Assembly: GCF_004137255.1 (NCBI RefSeq) | Contig: NZ_SDWT01000001.1 | Location: 372,001-436,000 of the forward strand | Direction of reading: 5' to 3' | Length of the DNA: 64,000 nucleotides | Origin: Nocardioides oleivorans | GTDB taxonomy: Bacteria > Actinomycetota > Actinomycetes > Propionibacteriales > Nocardioidaceae | Program-made: the position numbers and the translations under genes | Shown here: positions 25,972-34,461 of the stretch, piece by piece | Layout: each line of letters begins with the position of its first letter | Numbering within the stretch: position 1 is the stretch's first letter | Notes under the pieces: model-generated | The model's input: only the letters and a program-made list of their open reading frames with translations | The model's database searches: none | What the model was told of the DNA's origin: nothing

Positions 25972-28338
25972 TCAGAGCTTCTCGACCGGGGCGTAGCGCA
26001 GCAGCAGCCGCTTGACGCCCTCGGACCCGAAGTCGATGGAGGCCACCGACTTGTCGGCGACCCCGTCGACGGCGACGACGGTGCCCATCCCGAAGGAGTC
26101 GTGCACGACCCGGTCCCCGGGCGACAGACTCGGGATCTCGCGGGCGGGCTTGGCCTTGGCCGCGGCGTCGGCACGGAGGGCGGCGGAGCTGAAGTTGCGG
26201 CGCCCCGCGTCGGTGGGGGTCCCGAGCCGGGTGGAGCCGGAGAGGTCGGGGCGGCCCCAGCGGGTCTGCTCGGCCGCCGTACGCCGCCAGTCGACGAGGT
26301 CGACCGGGAGCTCGTCGAGGAAGCGGCTGGCCGGGTTGTGGCTGGGCGCGCCCCAGGCCGAGCGCACCATCGCCCGGGAGATGTAGAGCCGCTTCTCGGC
26401 GCGGGTCAGGCCGACGTAGGCCAGCCGGCGCTCCTCCTCGAGCTCGGGCTGGTCACCCAGCGAGCGCTGGTGCGGGAAGACACCGTCCTCGAGTCCGGTG
26501 AGGAAGACGACGGGGAACTCCAGGCCCTTGGCGGTGTGGAGCGTCATCAGCGTGACCACGCCGGCGTCGTCGCCGTCGGGGGCGTCGGGGATCTGGTCGG
26601 CGTCGGCCACCAGGGCGACCCGCTCGAGGAAGTCGCCGAGCCCGACCGAGACCGTGCCGGCCTCGACCTCCGCGGGGTCGGCGCTGGGGCCGGGCTGCGG
26701 GTCCTCGGCGAACTCGCGCGCGACGGCGACGAGCTCGGCGAGGTTCTCCACCCGCGTGCCGTCCTGCGGGTCGTCGCTGGCCTCGAGCTCGGCGAGGTAG
26801 CCGGAGCGCTCGAGCACGGACTCCAGGATGACGTCGGGGCGCTCGTCGGCCTCGACCATCGACTGGAGCTCCTGGATGATCGCGACGAAGCCCTCGATGT
26901 TCTTCAGGCTCCGGGTCGCCAGGCCGGGCGCCTCGGCGGCGCGGGTCAGGGCCTCCCAGAAGGTGATCCGGTCGCGGTCGGCGAGTGCGGCGATGCAGGC
27001 CTCGGCCCGGTCGCCGATGCCGCGCTTGGGGGTGTTGAGCACCCGGCGCAGCGAGATCTCGTCGGCGGTGTTGACCAGCACCCGGAGGTAGGCCAGCGCG
27101 TCGCGGACCTCGCGGCGCTCGTAGAAGCGGACCCCGCCGACGACCTTGTAGGGCTGGCCGGTGCGGATGAACACCTCCTCGAAGACGCGCGACTGGGCGT
27201 TGGTGCGGTAGAACACCGCGACGTCGGACGGCTTCACGCCGGCGTCGTCGACGAGCCGGTCGATCTCCTCGCTGACGAAGCGCGCCTCGTCGTGCTCGTC
27301 GTCGGAGACGTAGCCGACGATGCGCTCGCCCTCGCCCGCGTCGGTCCACAGCCGCTTGGGCTTGCGGCCTCGGTTGTTGCCGATGACCGAGTTGGCGGCA
27401 CTGAGGATGGTCTGCGTGGAGCGGTAGTTCTGCTCGAGCAGGATCGTCGTCGCGTCGGGGAAGTCCTGCTCGAAGTCGAGGATGTTGCGGATGTCGGCGC
27501 CGCGGAAGGCGTAGATCGACTGGTCGGCGTCACCGACGACCATCAGCTCGCTGGGCGGCACGTGCTCGCCCGCGACCTCGGTCCCGAGCTCCTCGAAGAC
27601 CTGGCCGCAGAGCTGCTGGATCAGGCTGTACTGCGCGTGGTTGGTGTCCTGGTACTCGTCCACCAGCACGTGGCGGAACCGGCGCCGGTAGTTCTCCCGG
27701 ACGTCGGGGAACGCCTGCAGCAGGTGGACCGTGGTCATGATGAGGTCGTCGAAGTCGAGCGCGTTGGCCTCGCGCAGCCGGCGCTGGTAGCTCGCGAACG
27801 CCTTGGCGTAGGCCTCCTCGAACGAGTTCCGCGCCTCCTTGGCGGCGTCCTCCGCGTCGCGCAGCTCGTTCTTCTGGTCGGAGACCCAGTTGAGCACCGC
27901 GTTGGGCTGGTAGCGCTTGGGATCGAGCTCGAGGTCGCGCAGCACGATCGTCATCAGCCGCTTGGAGTCGGCGGAGTCGTAGATCGAGAAGTTGGACTTG
28001 AAGCCGACCCGGTCGATCTCCTTGCGCAGGATCCGCACGCACGAGGAGTGGAAGGTCGAGACCCACATGATCCTGGCCCGGTTGCCGACCAGGTCCTGGA
28101 CGCGCGCCTTCATCTCGGCGGCGGCCTTGTTGGTGAACGTGATCGCCAGGATCGAGCCCGGGTGCGCCTTGCGCTCGTTGATCAGCCACGCGATCCGCCG
28201 CGTGAGCACCCGGGTCTTGCCCGACCCCGCACCCGCGACCACGAGCAGCGGCGCGCCGGAGTGGACCACGGCGGCGCGCTGGGGCTCGTTGAGGCCGTCG
28301 AGGAGGGGGTTGTCGATCAGTGCATCTGTGGGGCTCAT
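25972..28338 (-). CDS. pcrA: ATP-dependent DNA helicase PcrA/UvrD
   Basis: SF1A 3'-5' helicase for repair, replication-fork rescue and removal of RecA, 788 residues. Seen: LNEPQRAAVVHSGAPLLVVAGAGSGKT (Q motif and Walker A), TFTNKAAAEMK (motif Ia), VDEYQDTNHAQYSL (motif II), GDADQSIYAFRGAD (III), LEQNYRST (IV), VVTLMTLHTAKGLEFPVVFL (V), and EEERRLAYVGLTRAEKRLYI (VI). The C-terminal SH3-like tail (GDRVVHDSFGMGTVVAVDG) binds RNA polymerase in related proteins. It converges on the M23 gene. Confidence 0.97.
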   Translation of the reverse strand: MSPTDALIDNPLLDGLNEPQRAAVVHSGAPLLVVAGAGSGKTRVLTRRIAWLINERKAHPGSILAITFTNKAAAEMKARVQDLVGNRARIMWVSTFHSSCVRILRKEIDRVGFKSNFSIYDSADSKRLMTIVLRDLELDPKRYQPNAVLNWVSDQKNELRDAEDAAKEARNSFEEAYAKAFASYQRRLREANALDFDDLIMTTVHLLQAFPDVRENYRRRFRHVLVDEYQDTNHAQYSLIQQLCGQVFEELGTEVAGEHVPPSELMVVGDADQSIYAFRGADIRNILDFEQDFPDATTILLEQNYRSTQTILSAANSVIGNNRGRKPKRLWTDAGEGERIVGYVSDDEHDEARFVSEEIDRLVDDAGVKPSDVAVFYRTNAQSRVFEEVFIRTGQPYKVVGGVRFYERREVRDALAYLRVLVNTADEISLRRVLNTPKRGIGDRAEACIAALADRDRITFWEALTRAAEAPGLATRSLKNIEGFVAIIQELQSMVEADERPDVILESVLERSGYLAELEASDDPQDGTRVENLAELVAVAREFAEDPQPGPSADPAEVEAGTVSVGLGDFLERVALVADADQIPDAPDGDDAGVVTLMTLHTAKGLEFPVVFLTGLEDGVFPHQRSLGDQPELEEERRLAYVGLTRAEKRLYISRAMVRSAWGAPSHNPASRFLDELPVDLVDWRRTAAEQTRWGRPDLSGSTRLGTPTDAGRRNFSSAALRADAAAKAKPAREIPSLSPGDRVVHDSFGMGTVVAVDGVADKSVASIDFGSEGVKRLLLRYAPVEKL

Positions 28339-28409
28339 GTCGGCTCCAGCCTAGGCGGCGCGACCGACAACCGGGCGCCCCGGCACGGCCCTGTGGAGGC
28401 GTACGACGA

Positions 28410-28766
28410 TCAGGCGTGCGCCGGCGACCAGAAGACCGCCACCGCGATGTTGAGCAGGGTGAGCCCGAGCAGGGCCAGGTAGAGCCCCCGGGGGATGCTC
28501 GGCTTGCGCATGTTGACCATCACCAGCACCAGGATCACGAGGCCGACGGCGAACTTCACGCCGATCTTGGCGTGGTTCACGTCGCCGTCGCCGGCCTCCA
28601 GCACCCCGACGAGCAGCAGGCCGGCGAGGAACGCCGTACCCGCCCCGTCGCGCATCAACGGGTTGACGGACCTGGTCTCCTCGCGCACCTGCACCAGGAG
28701 GCCGCCGAGCAGCGCGGCGAAGCCGAGGATGTGGACGAACAGCAGCACCAGGCGCAGGGTCTCCAT
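28410..28766 (-). CDS. Small four-helix membrane protein
   Basis: A 118-residue integral membrane protein of unknown function with four hydrophobic helices (METLRLVLLFVHILGFAALLGGLL; TAFLAGLLLVGVLEAG; IGVKFAVGLVILVLVMV; LYLALLGLTLLNIAVAVFW). The pattern of a His in helix 1 (FVHILGFA) recalls CopD/integral membrane families, but no metal site is clear. ATG 28766 is supported by a leaderless TAGGGT 7 nt upstream. It lies between pcrA and the universal stress protein gene. Confidence 0.75.
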   Translation of the reverse strand: METLRLVLLFVHILGFAALLGGLLVQVREETRSVNPLMRDGAGTAFLAGLLLVGVLEAGDGDVNHAKIGVKFAVGLVILVLVMVNMRKPSIPRGLYLALLGLTLLNIAVAVFWSPAHA

Positions 28767-28773
28767 GGCCGAC

Positions 28774-28779
28774 ACCCTA
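28774..28779 (-). promoter_or_regulatory. -10 box of a leaderless small membrane protein transcript
   Basis: TAGGGT on the minus strand, 7 nt before ATG 28766. It rejects a start at an ATG 9 nt further upstream, which would fall inside this promoter. Confidence 0.5.
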
Positions 28780-28787
28780 GGACGACG

Positions 28788-29237
28788 TCAGCGCTTGCGC
28801 GGCTTCCGTGGCGCCGGTCGCACGACGAGCACGGGGCACGGCGCGTAGTGCTGCACGCGCTGCGCCGTGCTGCCCACCAGGACGCCGTCGGTCAGGCCGC
28901 GACCGCCGGCTGCGACCACCACCAGCCCGGCGTCGTACTGCTTGGCGGCCTTGATGATCTCGTTGGCCGCCGACCCGCTGCGGATGCGCTTGTTGACCTT
29001 GGGTCCCCACCCGTCGTAGACGGCGGCGATCGCGTCGACCGCGCCCTGGGCGGCATCACGGAAGGAGCCGTCGATCCTGCCCTCCGACAGGTCGTCGGCG
29101 AAGGCGACCGATGCCAGCGGCCGGATCACCGCGACCACCGAGATCTCGGTGATCCTGGTCGGGTCGGCGAACGCCTTGAGCTGCTTGGCTGCGGCCAGGG
29201 ACTGCTTCGAGCCGTCGGTCGCGACGATGACGTGCAT
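28788..29237 (-). CDS. Universal stress protein, UspA family
   Basis: A 149-residue single UspA domain with the Rossmann-like start MHVIVATDGSKQSLAAAKQL and the C-terminal nucleotide-binding stretch AAGGRGLTDGVLVGSTAQRVQHYAPCPVLVV. The GxxG...G(S/T) pattern is kept, so it probably binds ATP. It ends in a basic tail (PAPRKPRKR). Its ATG overlaps the stop of the amino-acid permease gene (TGATG), so the two are translationally coupled and the protein may monitor that transporter (inference). Confidence 0.9.
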   Translation of the reverse strand: MHVIVATDGSKQSLAAAKQLKAFADPTRITEISVVAVIRPLASVAFADDLSEGRIDGSFRDAAQGAVDAIAAVYDGWGPKVNKRIRSGSAANEIIKAAKQYDAGLVVVAAGGRGLTDGVLVGSTAQRVQHYAPCPVLVVRPAPRKPRKR

Positions 29238-30658
29238 CAGACCTCCTCGAGGTCGGGAGTGGTGGCTCCGGTGCCCTTGCTGCCGAAGAAGTACTCGGCC
29301 AGGAAGAGCACGAGGCCGACCCCCAGCAGTCCGGCACACCAGATGAGCGAGTGCGGGTCGTCGTAGACCGTGAAGCCGAGGATGGCGACGTTGCCGACGA
29401 AGCCGAGGACCAGCAGCGGCGTGCTGGCGTGGAAGACCTGGTCGTGCTCGTCGCGACCGCGCAGCCGGAGGCAGGCCACGATGACCAGCGCGTAGATCGC
29501 GAGCAGCAGCACCACCGTGACGGTGGCCAGGCGACCGACCAGGTCGATGCCGCCGCCGGCCTCGGTGACGAGCGTGCCGATGACGAGCAGCGAGCCGACG
29601 ACGAGCCCGGAGAAGATCAGGCCGACCCACGGGCTGCGGCGGACCGGGTGGATCTTGGCGAAGACCGCTGGCACCACGTCCTGGCGGGCCATGCCGTAGA
29701 GGACGCGCGGCTGGGTGACGATCGTGACCAGCGTGGTGTTGGTGATCGCGACGAGCGCGATGATCGAGAAGAGCGTGGTCATCAGGTCGGTGGAGAAGGG
29801 CAGGATGCCCGCCTTGACCACCTCGAGGAGCGCCGCGTCGGACGTGGCCAGGGTCTCCGTCGGCACCGTCAGCGCGGCGGCCATCGAGACGAGCACGTAG
29901 ACCAGTCCGGCCACGACCATGCCGCCGACCAGCGAGCGCGGGAACGACTTGTAGGGGTCGATGGTCTCCTCGGCGACGTTCGCGGTGTTCTCGAAGCCGG
30001 TCATGGCGAAGAAGGAGAACGAGATGCCCGCGAGCACGGCGAGTGCCGGGCTGCCGAAGTCGCCGCTGGTGTCGATGTGGGTCAGCACGCCGAAGTCGGC
30101 GTTGCCCTGGAAGACGTAGACGATGCCGATGACCAGCACGATCAGCAGCCCGGCCACCTCGACGAAGGTCATCAGCATGTTCATCACCACCGACTCGGTG
30201 ATGCCGATGAAGTTGACCACGACGAGCAGCGCCACGAAGACGAGCGAGACCAGCAGCGCCGGCGGACCGGACCACAGCGTGTCGAAGTAGGAGGCGAAGC
30301 CGACGGCCAGCGAGCCCGAGGCCGCCATGCTCGCGGCCAGGAACGACACCGTGATCAGGAAGGTCAACGGACGGCTGCCGAACGCCTTGTTGACGTAGAG
30401 CGAGGCCCCGGCCGCCTGCGGGTACTTCGTCACCAGCTCGGCGTACGCCGCCCCGGTGATCGCCGCGACCGTGACGCCGAGCGCGAAGGCGATCCAGAAG
30501 GCCCCGCCGACGGCGGCGGCGACCAGTCCGATGAGGACGTAGATGCCGGACCCGAGCACGTCGCCCAGGGTGTAGAAGAAGAGCAGGCGACCGGTGATCG
30601 AGCGCTTGAGCTCGCTGTCGTCCTCGTCCAGTGGGGGCGCAGTGGCGGTGTCTGACAT
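29237..30658 (-). CDS. APC-superfamily amino-acid permease
   Basis: About 473 residues with 12 predicted membrane helices. It starts with an acidic arm (DEDDSELKRSITGRLLFFYTLGDVLGSGIYVLIGLVAA); the GSGIY unwound segment of helix 1 is characteristic of the APC fold. ATG 30658 with a GGTGG box directly upstream is chosen over an in-frame GTG/ATG at 30742, which would add a Trp/Pro-rich stretch. The substrate is an amino acid or polyamine; the specificity is not clear. Coupled to the universal stress protein gene. Confidence 0.87.
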   Translation of the reverse strand: MSDTATAPPLDEDDSELKRSITGRLLFFYTLGDVLGSGIYVLIGLVAAAVGGAFWIAFALGVTVAAITGAAYAELVTKYPQAAGASLYVNKAFGSRPLTFLITVSFLAASMAASGSLAVGFASYFDTLWSGPPALLVSLVFVALLVVVNFIGITESVVMNMLMTFVEVAGLLIVLVIGIVYVFQGNADFGVLTHIDTSGDFGSPALAVLAGISFSFFAMTGFENTANVAEETIDPYKSFPRSLVGGMVVAGLVYVLVSMAAALTVPTETLATSDAALLEVVKAGILPFSTDLMTTLFSIIALVAITNTTLVTIVTQPRVLYGMARQDVVPAVFAKIHPVRRSPWVGLIFSGLVVGSLLVIGTLVTEAGGGIDLVGRLATVTVVLLLAIYALVIVACLRLRGRDEHDQVFHASTPLLVLGFVGNVAILGFTVYDDPHSLIWCAGLLGVGLVLFLAEYFFGSKGTGATTPDLEEV

Positions 30659-30714
30659 CCACCGACCCCATCGGTCCCGGCGGGCGTTGTCAACTGCACC
30701 CCACCCCGAAGGGC

Positions 30715-31380
30715 TCAGAGCAGGCGTCGGTCCGAGGCCCACTTGGTGAGCTCGTGGCGGCTCGAGAGCTGGAGCTTGCGCAGCACCGAGGACATGTGGG
30801 TCTCCACCGTCTTCACCGAGATGAAGAGCTCCTTCGCGACCTCCTTGTAGGCGTAGCCGCGGGCGATCAGCCGCATCACCTCGCGCTCGCGCTCGGTCAG
30901 CCGGTCGAGGTCCTCGTCGACGGCCGCGACGTCGATCGAGCCGGCGAAGGCGTCGAGCACGAAGCCGGCCAGGCGCGGCGAGAACACCGCGTCTCCCCCG
31001 GCGACGCGGGTGATCGCGTCGACGAGCTCGGGGCCGGTGATCGTCTTGGTGACGTAGCCGCGGGCGCCGCCGCGGATGGTGCCGATGACGTCCTCGGCGG
31101 CGTCGGAGACCGACAGCGCGAGGTAGAGCGTGTCGGACGACGGCTGGCGCCGCATCACCTCGACGCCACCTCCGCCGGGGAGGTGCACGTCGAGCAGCAC
31201 GACCTGGGGCTGGAGGTCCGCGACCACCTTGATGGCGGCGTCGGCGTCGGCGGCCTCGCCGACGACCTCGACGACACCCGCGCCCGCCGCGGCCAGCTCG
31301 GCGCGCACGCCGGCGCGGAACATCGCGTGGTCGTCGACCAGGACGACGCGGACGGCCCCGTTCGGGCTGGGCTGGCTCAT
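30715..31380 (-). CDS. Two-component response regulator, NarL/LuxR family
   Basis: A 221-residue DNA-binding regulator. The receiver domain holds VVLVDDHAMFRAG (acidic pocket), LLDVHLPGGGG with the phosphorylated Asp, and GYVTKTI with the conserved Lys. The C-terminal LuxR domain is LTEREREVMRLIARGYAYKEVAKELFISVKTVETHMSSVLRKLQL. Its ATG overlaps the stop of the kinase gene (ATGA), so kinase and regulator are made together. The likely targets include the divergent PspC gene. Confidence 0.94.
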   Translation of the reverse strand: MSQPSPNGAVRVVLVDDHAMFRAGVRAELAAAGAGVVEVVGEAADADAAIKVVADLQPQVVLLDVHLPGGGGVEVMRRQPSSDTLYLALSVSDAAEDVIGTIRGGARGYVTKTITGPELVDAITRVAGGDAVFSPRLAGFVLDAFAGSIDVAAVDEDLDRLTEREREVMRLIARGYAYKEVAKELFISVKTVETHMSSVLRKLQLSSRHELTKWASDRRLL

Positions 31381-32684
31381 CGGTTCTCCTCGTCGGGTGC
31401 TGCGGTGCGGGGCATGTGGAGGCGGACCTCGGTGCCCTCGTCGGGGGCCGAGCGTACGTCGGCGCGACCGCCGTGGCGCGCCATCCGGTCGACGATGCTG
31501 TTGCGCACGCCCTGCCGGTCGGCCGCGACGGCGTCGACGTCGAAGCCGCTGCCCCGGTCGCGGACGAAGACGTCCACGGCGGCGTCGGAGATCTCGGCGA
31601 AGACGTCGGCGCGCCTGGTGCCGGCGTGCTTGGCGACGTTGACGACCGCCTCGCGCGCGGCGTGGACGACCGGTCGCAGCTCCTCGGTGAGCGGGCAGTC
31701 GCCGACGGTGACGACGTCGACCACGACGTCGTGGTCGGTCTCGAGGTCGGCGGCCATCTCCTTGAGGGCGCCCGCCAGCGTCGCCGCGTCGGTGGTGTCG
31801 GCCTCGAAGAGCCACTGCCGCAGGTCGCGCTCCTGCGAGCGGGCGAGCCGGGCGACCATCGTCGAGTCGTGGGAGTTCTTCTGGATCAGGGCGAGGGTCT
31901 GGAGCACCGAGTCGTGGAGGTGTGCGGCCATGTCGGCGCGCTCCTGGGTGCGCACGCGCTCGGCCCGCTCGGCGCCGAGGTCGTCGACCAGGCGCATCAC
32001 CCACGGCCCGACCACGATCGCGAGCCCGGCGAGCCCGAGCAGCCCGGCGACCAGCACCGGGAGCGCGAAGGTCACCTGCCCGGCGACCACCGCGAAGACG
32101 ATCAGGGCGGTGACGATCAGGCCGAGGCCGGCGGCGATGCGGGCGTACGCGGCCCAGCCGCCGTTGCCGAACACCGCACGGAACGGGTCGATCCGGCCGG
32201 AGGAGTCGATCCAGCGCTCACGCTGCGCCTCGTCGGCCTGGCGCCACAGCAGCGCGACCCCGGCGACGCCGAGGACGACCGGCCAGAACAGCGCGCCCTG
32301 GCCGAAGATCCCCTCGAAGCCGAGGACCACGCCGAAGAGCAGCGCCCCCAGTGCGATCGCGGGACCGGCGTCCCGCAGCCGCGACCGCCTGCCCGGACGC
32401 TTCCCGGTGCGGGTCGCGCTCTCGAGGCCGGGCGAGCTGACGTCGAAGCCCTGGCCGGCGGGCAGGAAGACCCACAGGCCGGCGTAGACCATCAGTCCGA
32501 AGCCCTGCAGCAGTGCGGTCGCGACGAAGAAGACGCGCACCCACAGGACCGGCACCGCCAGGTGGGCGGCCAGCCCGGACGCCACGCCGCCGACGACCGA
32601 CGACGAGGTGTCGCGGTAGGCCCGCCGCGGTCCGACGGGGCGCGACCGCGGGGAGGTGGGGTGAGGGGGGTTGGCGTACGACAT
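31377..32684 (-). CDS. Sensor histidine kinase with N-terminal PspC domain
   Basis: About 435 residues. A PspC domain at residues about 25-85 (YRDTSSSVVGGVASGLAAHLAVPVLWVRVFFV, then GLMVYAGLWVFLPAG) is followed by further membrane helices. The cytoplasmic kinase contains the His box MAAHLHDSVLQTLALIQ and an ATPase domain with the N box (AREAVVNVAKHAG) and G box (VRDRGSGFD). ATG 32684 has GGAG about 6 nt upstream. PspC domains sense membrane stress in phage-shock systems, so this kinase probably responds to envelope damage. It faces a second PspC gene 143 nt away. Confidence 0.92.
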   Translation of the reverse strand: MSYANPPHPTSPRSRPVGPRRAYRDTSSSVVGGVASGLAAHLAVPVLWVRVFFVATALLQGFGLMVYAGLWVFLPAGQGFDVSSPGLESATRTGKRPGRRSRLRDAGPAIALGALLFGVVLGFEGIFGQGALFWPVVLGVAGVALLWRQADEAQRERWIDSSGRIDPFRAVFGNGGWAAYARIAAGLGLIVTALIVFAVVAGQVTFALPVLVAGLLGLAGLAIVVGPWVMRLVDDLGAERAERVRTQERADMAAHLHDSVLQTLALIQKNSHDSTMVARLARSQERDLRQWLFEADTTDAATLAGALKEMAADLETDHDVVVDVVTVGDCPLTEELRPVVHAAREAVVNVAKHAGTRRADVFAEISDAAVDVFVRDRGSGFDVDAVAADRQGVRNSIVDRMARHGGRADVRSAPDEGTEVRLHMPRTAAPDEENR

Positions 32685-32827
32685 CGTGGCTCCATCGTCG
32701 CAGGCACGCGCGTGCGCGACCATGAGGACTGACCCCGAGCCGACCCTGAGTCCGACCCGGGACGGGGGCGGGTGAATCAGGGCTGTCCCCGATGGTGGGA
32801 ACCGCCTGCAGCGCCGAGAGTGGGAGC

Positions 32828-34138
32828 ATGGACACCGAGCAGCAGCCCGCACCGCCGCAGGAACAGGCGCAGGGCCCCCGGGTCACCCGGGACGAGATGA
32901 AGGACCTGGGCCGCCTGCGCCGCAGCGTCACCGACAGGCACATCGCCGGCGTCGCCGGCGGACTGGCCCGCCACCTCGACATCGACCCCATCATCGTGCG
33001 CGTCGCCCTGGTCGTCGCGGTCTTCTTCGGCGGCGCGGGCCTGCTGGCCTACGTCGGCGCCTGGGTCCTGGTGCCCGAGGAGGGCACGAACGACGAGCCG
33101 CTCGGCCTCGACCGCCGCAACCGCTCCCTCGCCCTCGCCGGGGTCGGCGTCCTCGCCGTGCTCTGCGCGGTGGGCGACTGGGCCGGCGCCTTCTGGTTCC
33201 CGTGGCCGCTGGCGATCGTCGCCGCGGTCGTCGTGTGGTTCCTCAACCACAAGCAGAAGGGCTCGACGTCACCCCAGGCTCCGAAGTCCGGCTACGGGTA
33301 CGACCCGAGCTACGCACAGCCGGGCTACGCACAGCCTGGCTACACCCCGCAGACCGCGACCCAGACGGCCGCGACCCAGACGGCCGCGACCCAGACGGCG
33401 GCGCCGGACACCGGGACCGCCGAGAGCGTGACCGACGCGCCCGCCGGGTCGTACGACGTCCCGCCGGAGCCGGCGTACTCGCAGCCCTACGCCTGGGTGC
33501 CGCCGACGTCGTACGTCCGCGAGCGTCCCCGCAACCCGCGCAAGCGCGGACCGAGGCTCTTCCTCTTCACGATCGCGCTGATCGCCCTGGCCGAGGGTGT
33601 CCTCGGGGTCGTCGACCTGGCCGGCACGGACGTCGCCGACAGCGCCTACCCGGCGCTCGCGCTCGGCATCACCGCGCTGATGCTGCTGGTCGGCTCGTTC
33701 TGGGGCCGCGCCGGTGGCCTGATCGCGGTCGGCCTGGTGGCCGCGGTCGCCACGGCCGGGGCGACCGCCAGCGACAACTTCGACGCGGGCGACCGGAGCT
33801 ACTCGCCCACGTCCGCCGGCGACGTGCGCGACAGCTACGACTTCGGCGCCGGGAAGTTCACCCTCGACCTCTCCGGGATCAGCGACGTCGACGGGCTGGA
33901 CGGTCGCGACATCGCGATCGACGGCGTCGGCGGACAGGTCGAGGTCGTCGTCCCCGACGGGATGGACGTCGACGTGAAGACCTCCGTGGTCGGCGGCGAC
34001 AGCCGGGTCTTCGACCAGCGCAGCGACGGGTTCGACGTCACCCAGGACGGGTTCCTCGACGGCGGCGACGGCGTCCCCGACATGTCCATCACCATCGACC
34101 TGGTCGGCGGCGAGATCATCGTCCGCGAAGCGGCCTGA
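32828..34138 (+). CDS. PspC-domain membrane protein with DUF4097-like C-terminus
   Basis: A 436-residue protein. After a Gln/Pro-rich arm, the PspC domain (about 30-95) reads LRRSVTDRHIAGVAGGLARHLDIDPIIVRVALVV and LAYVGAWVLVPEEG. More helices follow, then a low-complexity linker with Tyr/Gln/Ala/Thr repeats, two helices, and a beta-rich C-terminal region (about 335-436) ending LVGGEIIVREAA that resembles the adhesin-like DUF4097/LiaF fold. LiaF-type proteins inhibit kinases in Gram-positive bacteria, so this may regulate the divergent PspC kinase. ATG 32828 is chosen; GGGAG lies very close upstream. Confidence 0.85.
   Translation: MDTEQQPAPPQEQAQGPRVTRDEMKDLGRLRRSVTDRHIAGVAGGLARHLDIDPIIVRVALVVAVFFGGAGLLAYVGAWVLVPEEGTNDEPLGLDRRNRSLALAGVGVLAVLCAVGDWAGAFWFPWPLAIVAAVVVWFLNHKQKGSTSPQAPKSGYGYDPSYAQPGYAQPGYTPQTATQTAATQTAATQTAAPDTGTAESVTDAPAGSYDVPPEPAYSQPYAWVPPTSYVRERPRNPRKRGPRLFLFTIALIALAEGVLGVVDLAGTDVADSAYPALALGITALMLLVGSFWGRAGGLIAVGLVAAVATAGATASDNFDAGDRSYSPTSAGDVRDSYDFGAGKFTLDLSGISDVDGLDGRDIAIDGVGGQVEVVVPDGMDVDVKTSVVGGDSRVFDQRSDGFDVTQDGFLDGGDGVPDMSITIDLVGGEIIVREAA
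33311..33397 (+). repeat. In-frame 15-bp tandem repeats in the PspC gene linker
   Basis: Two copies of TACGCACAGCCGGGC-like units (33311-33340) and about two and a half copies of CAGACGGCCGCGACC (33362-33397). Unit length keeps the frame and encodes YAQPG and QTAAT repeats. Such repeats can change in copy number without breaking the protein. Confidence 0.75.
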
Positions 34139-34149
34139 GGAGCAGCGCC

Positions 34150-34461
34150 ATGACTGACAACAGCTTCGACCACGACACCACCCACGACACCAGCCACGAC
34201 ACCACGTACGACACCGACGTGTACGGCTACGACGAGCCGATGGTCGGCCCCCTCGAGGCCCCCGAGACGTCGAGCGGCTTCCACCCGGTCAACATCGGCC
34301 AGCTCGTGATGGGCGTCGCCTTCGCCGGCATGGTGCTGGTGTGGGCGCTCGTCCAGGGCGACGTCGTCGAGACCGGCGAGCTGCGGTGGCTGCTCCCGAT
34401 CCCGTGGCTCGCGGCCGGCGCCGCCGGTCTCGCAGCGACCGTGCTGCCCTCACGCAAGTGA
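34150..34461 (+). CDS. Small membrane protein with His/Asp/Thr-rich N-terminus
   Basis: A 103-residue protein of unknown function. The first 22 residues repeat HDTT/HDTS/YDT units and could bind metal or be disordered. Two membrane helices follow (about 48-69 and 80-98). The ATG has GAGGAG 7 nt upstream, overlapping the end of the PspC gene, so it belongs to the PspC operon. Its end overlaps the end of the converging aminotransferase gene by 12 nt. Confidence 0.75.
   Translation: MTDNSFDHDTTHDTSHDTTYDTDVYGYDEPMVGPLEAPETSSGFHPVNIGQLVMGVAFAGMVLVWALVQGDVVETGELRWLLPIPWLAAGAAGLAATVLPSRK

Noticed and set aside
33311..33397. Repeat array considered as CRISPR-like
   Set aside because: The units are 15 bp, directly adjacent, in frame and code for protein; there are no spacers or cas genes.
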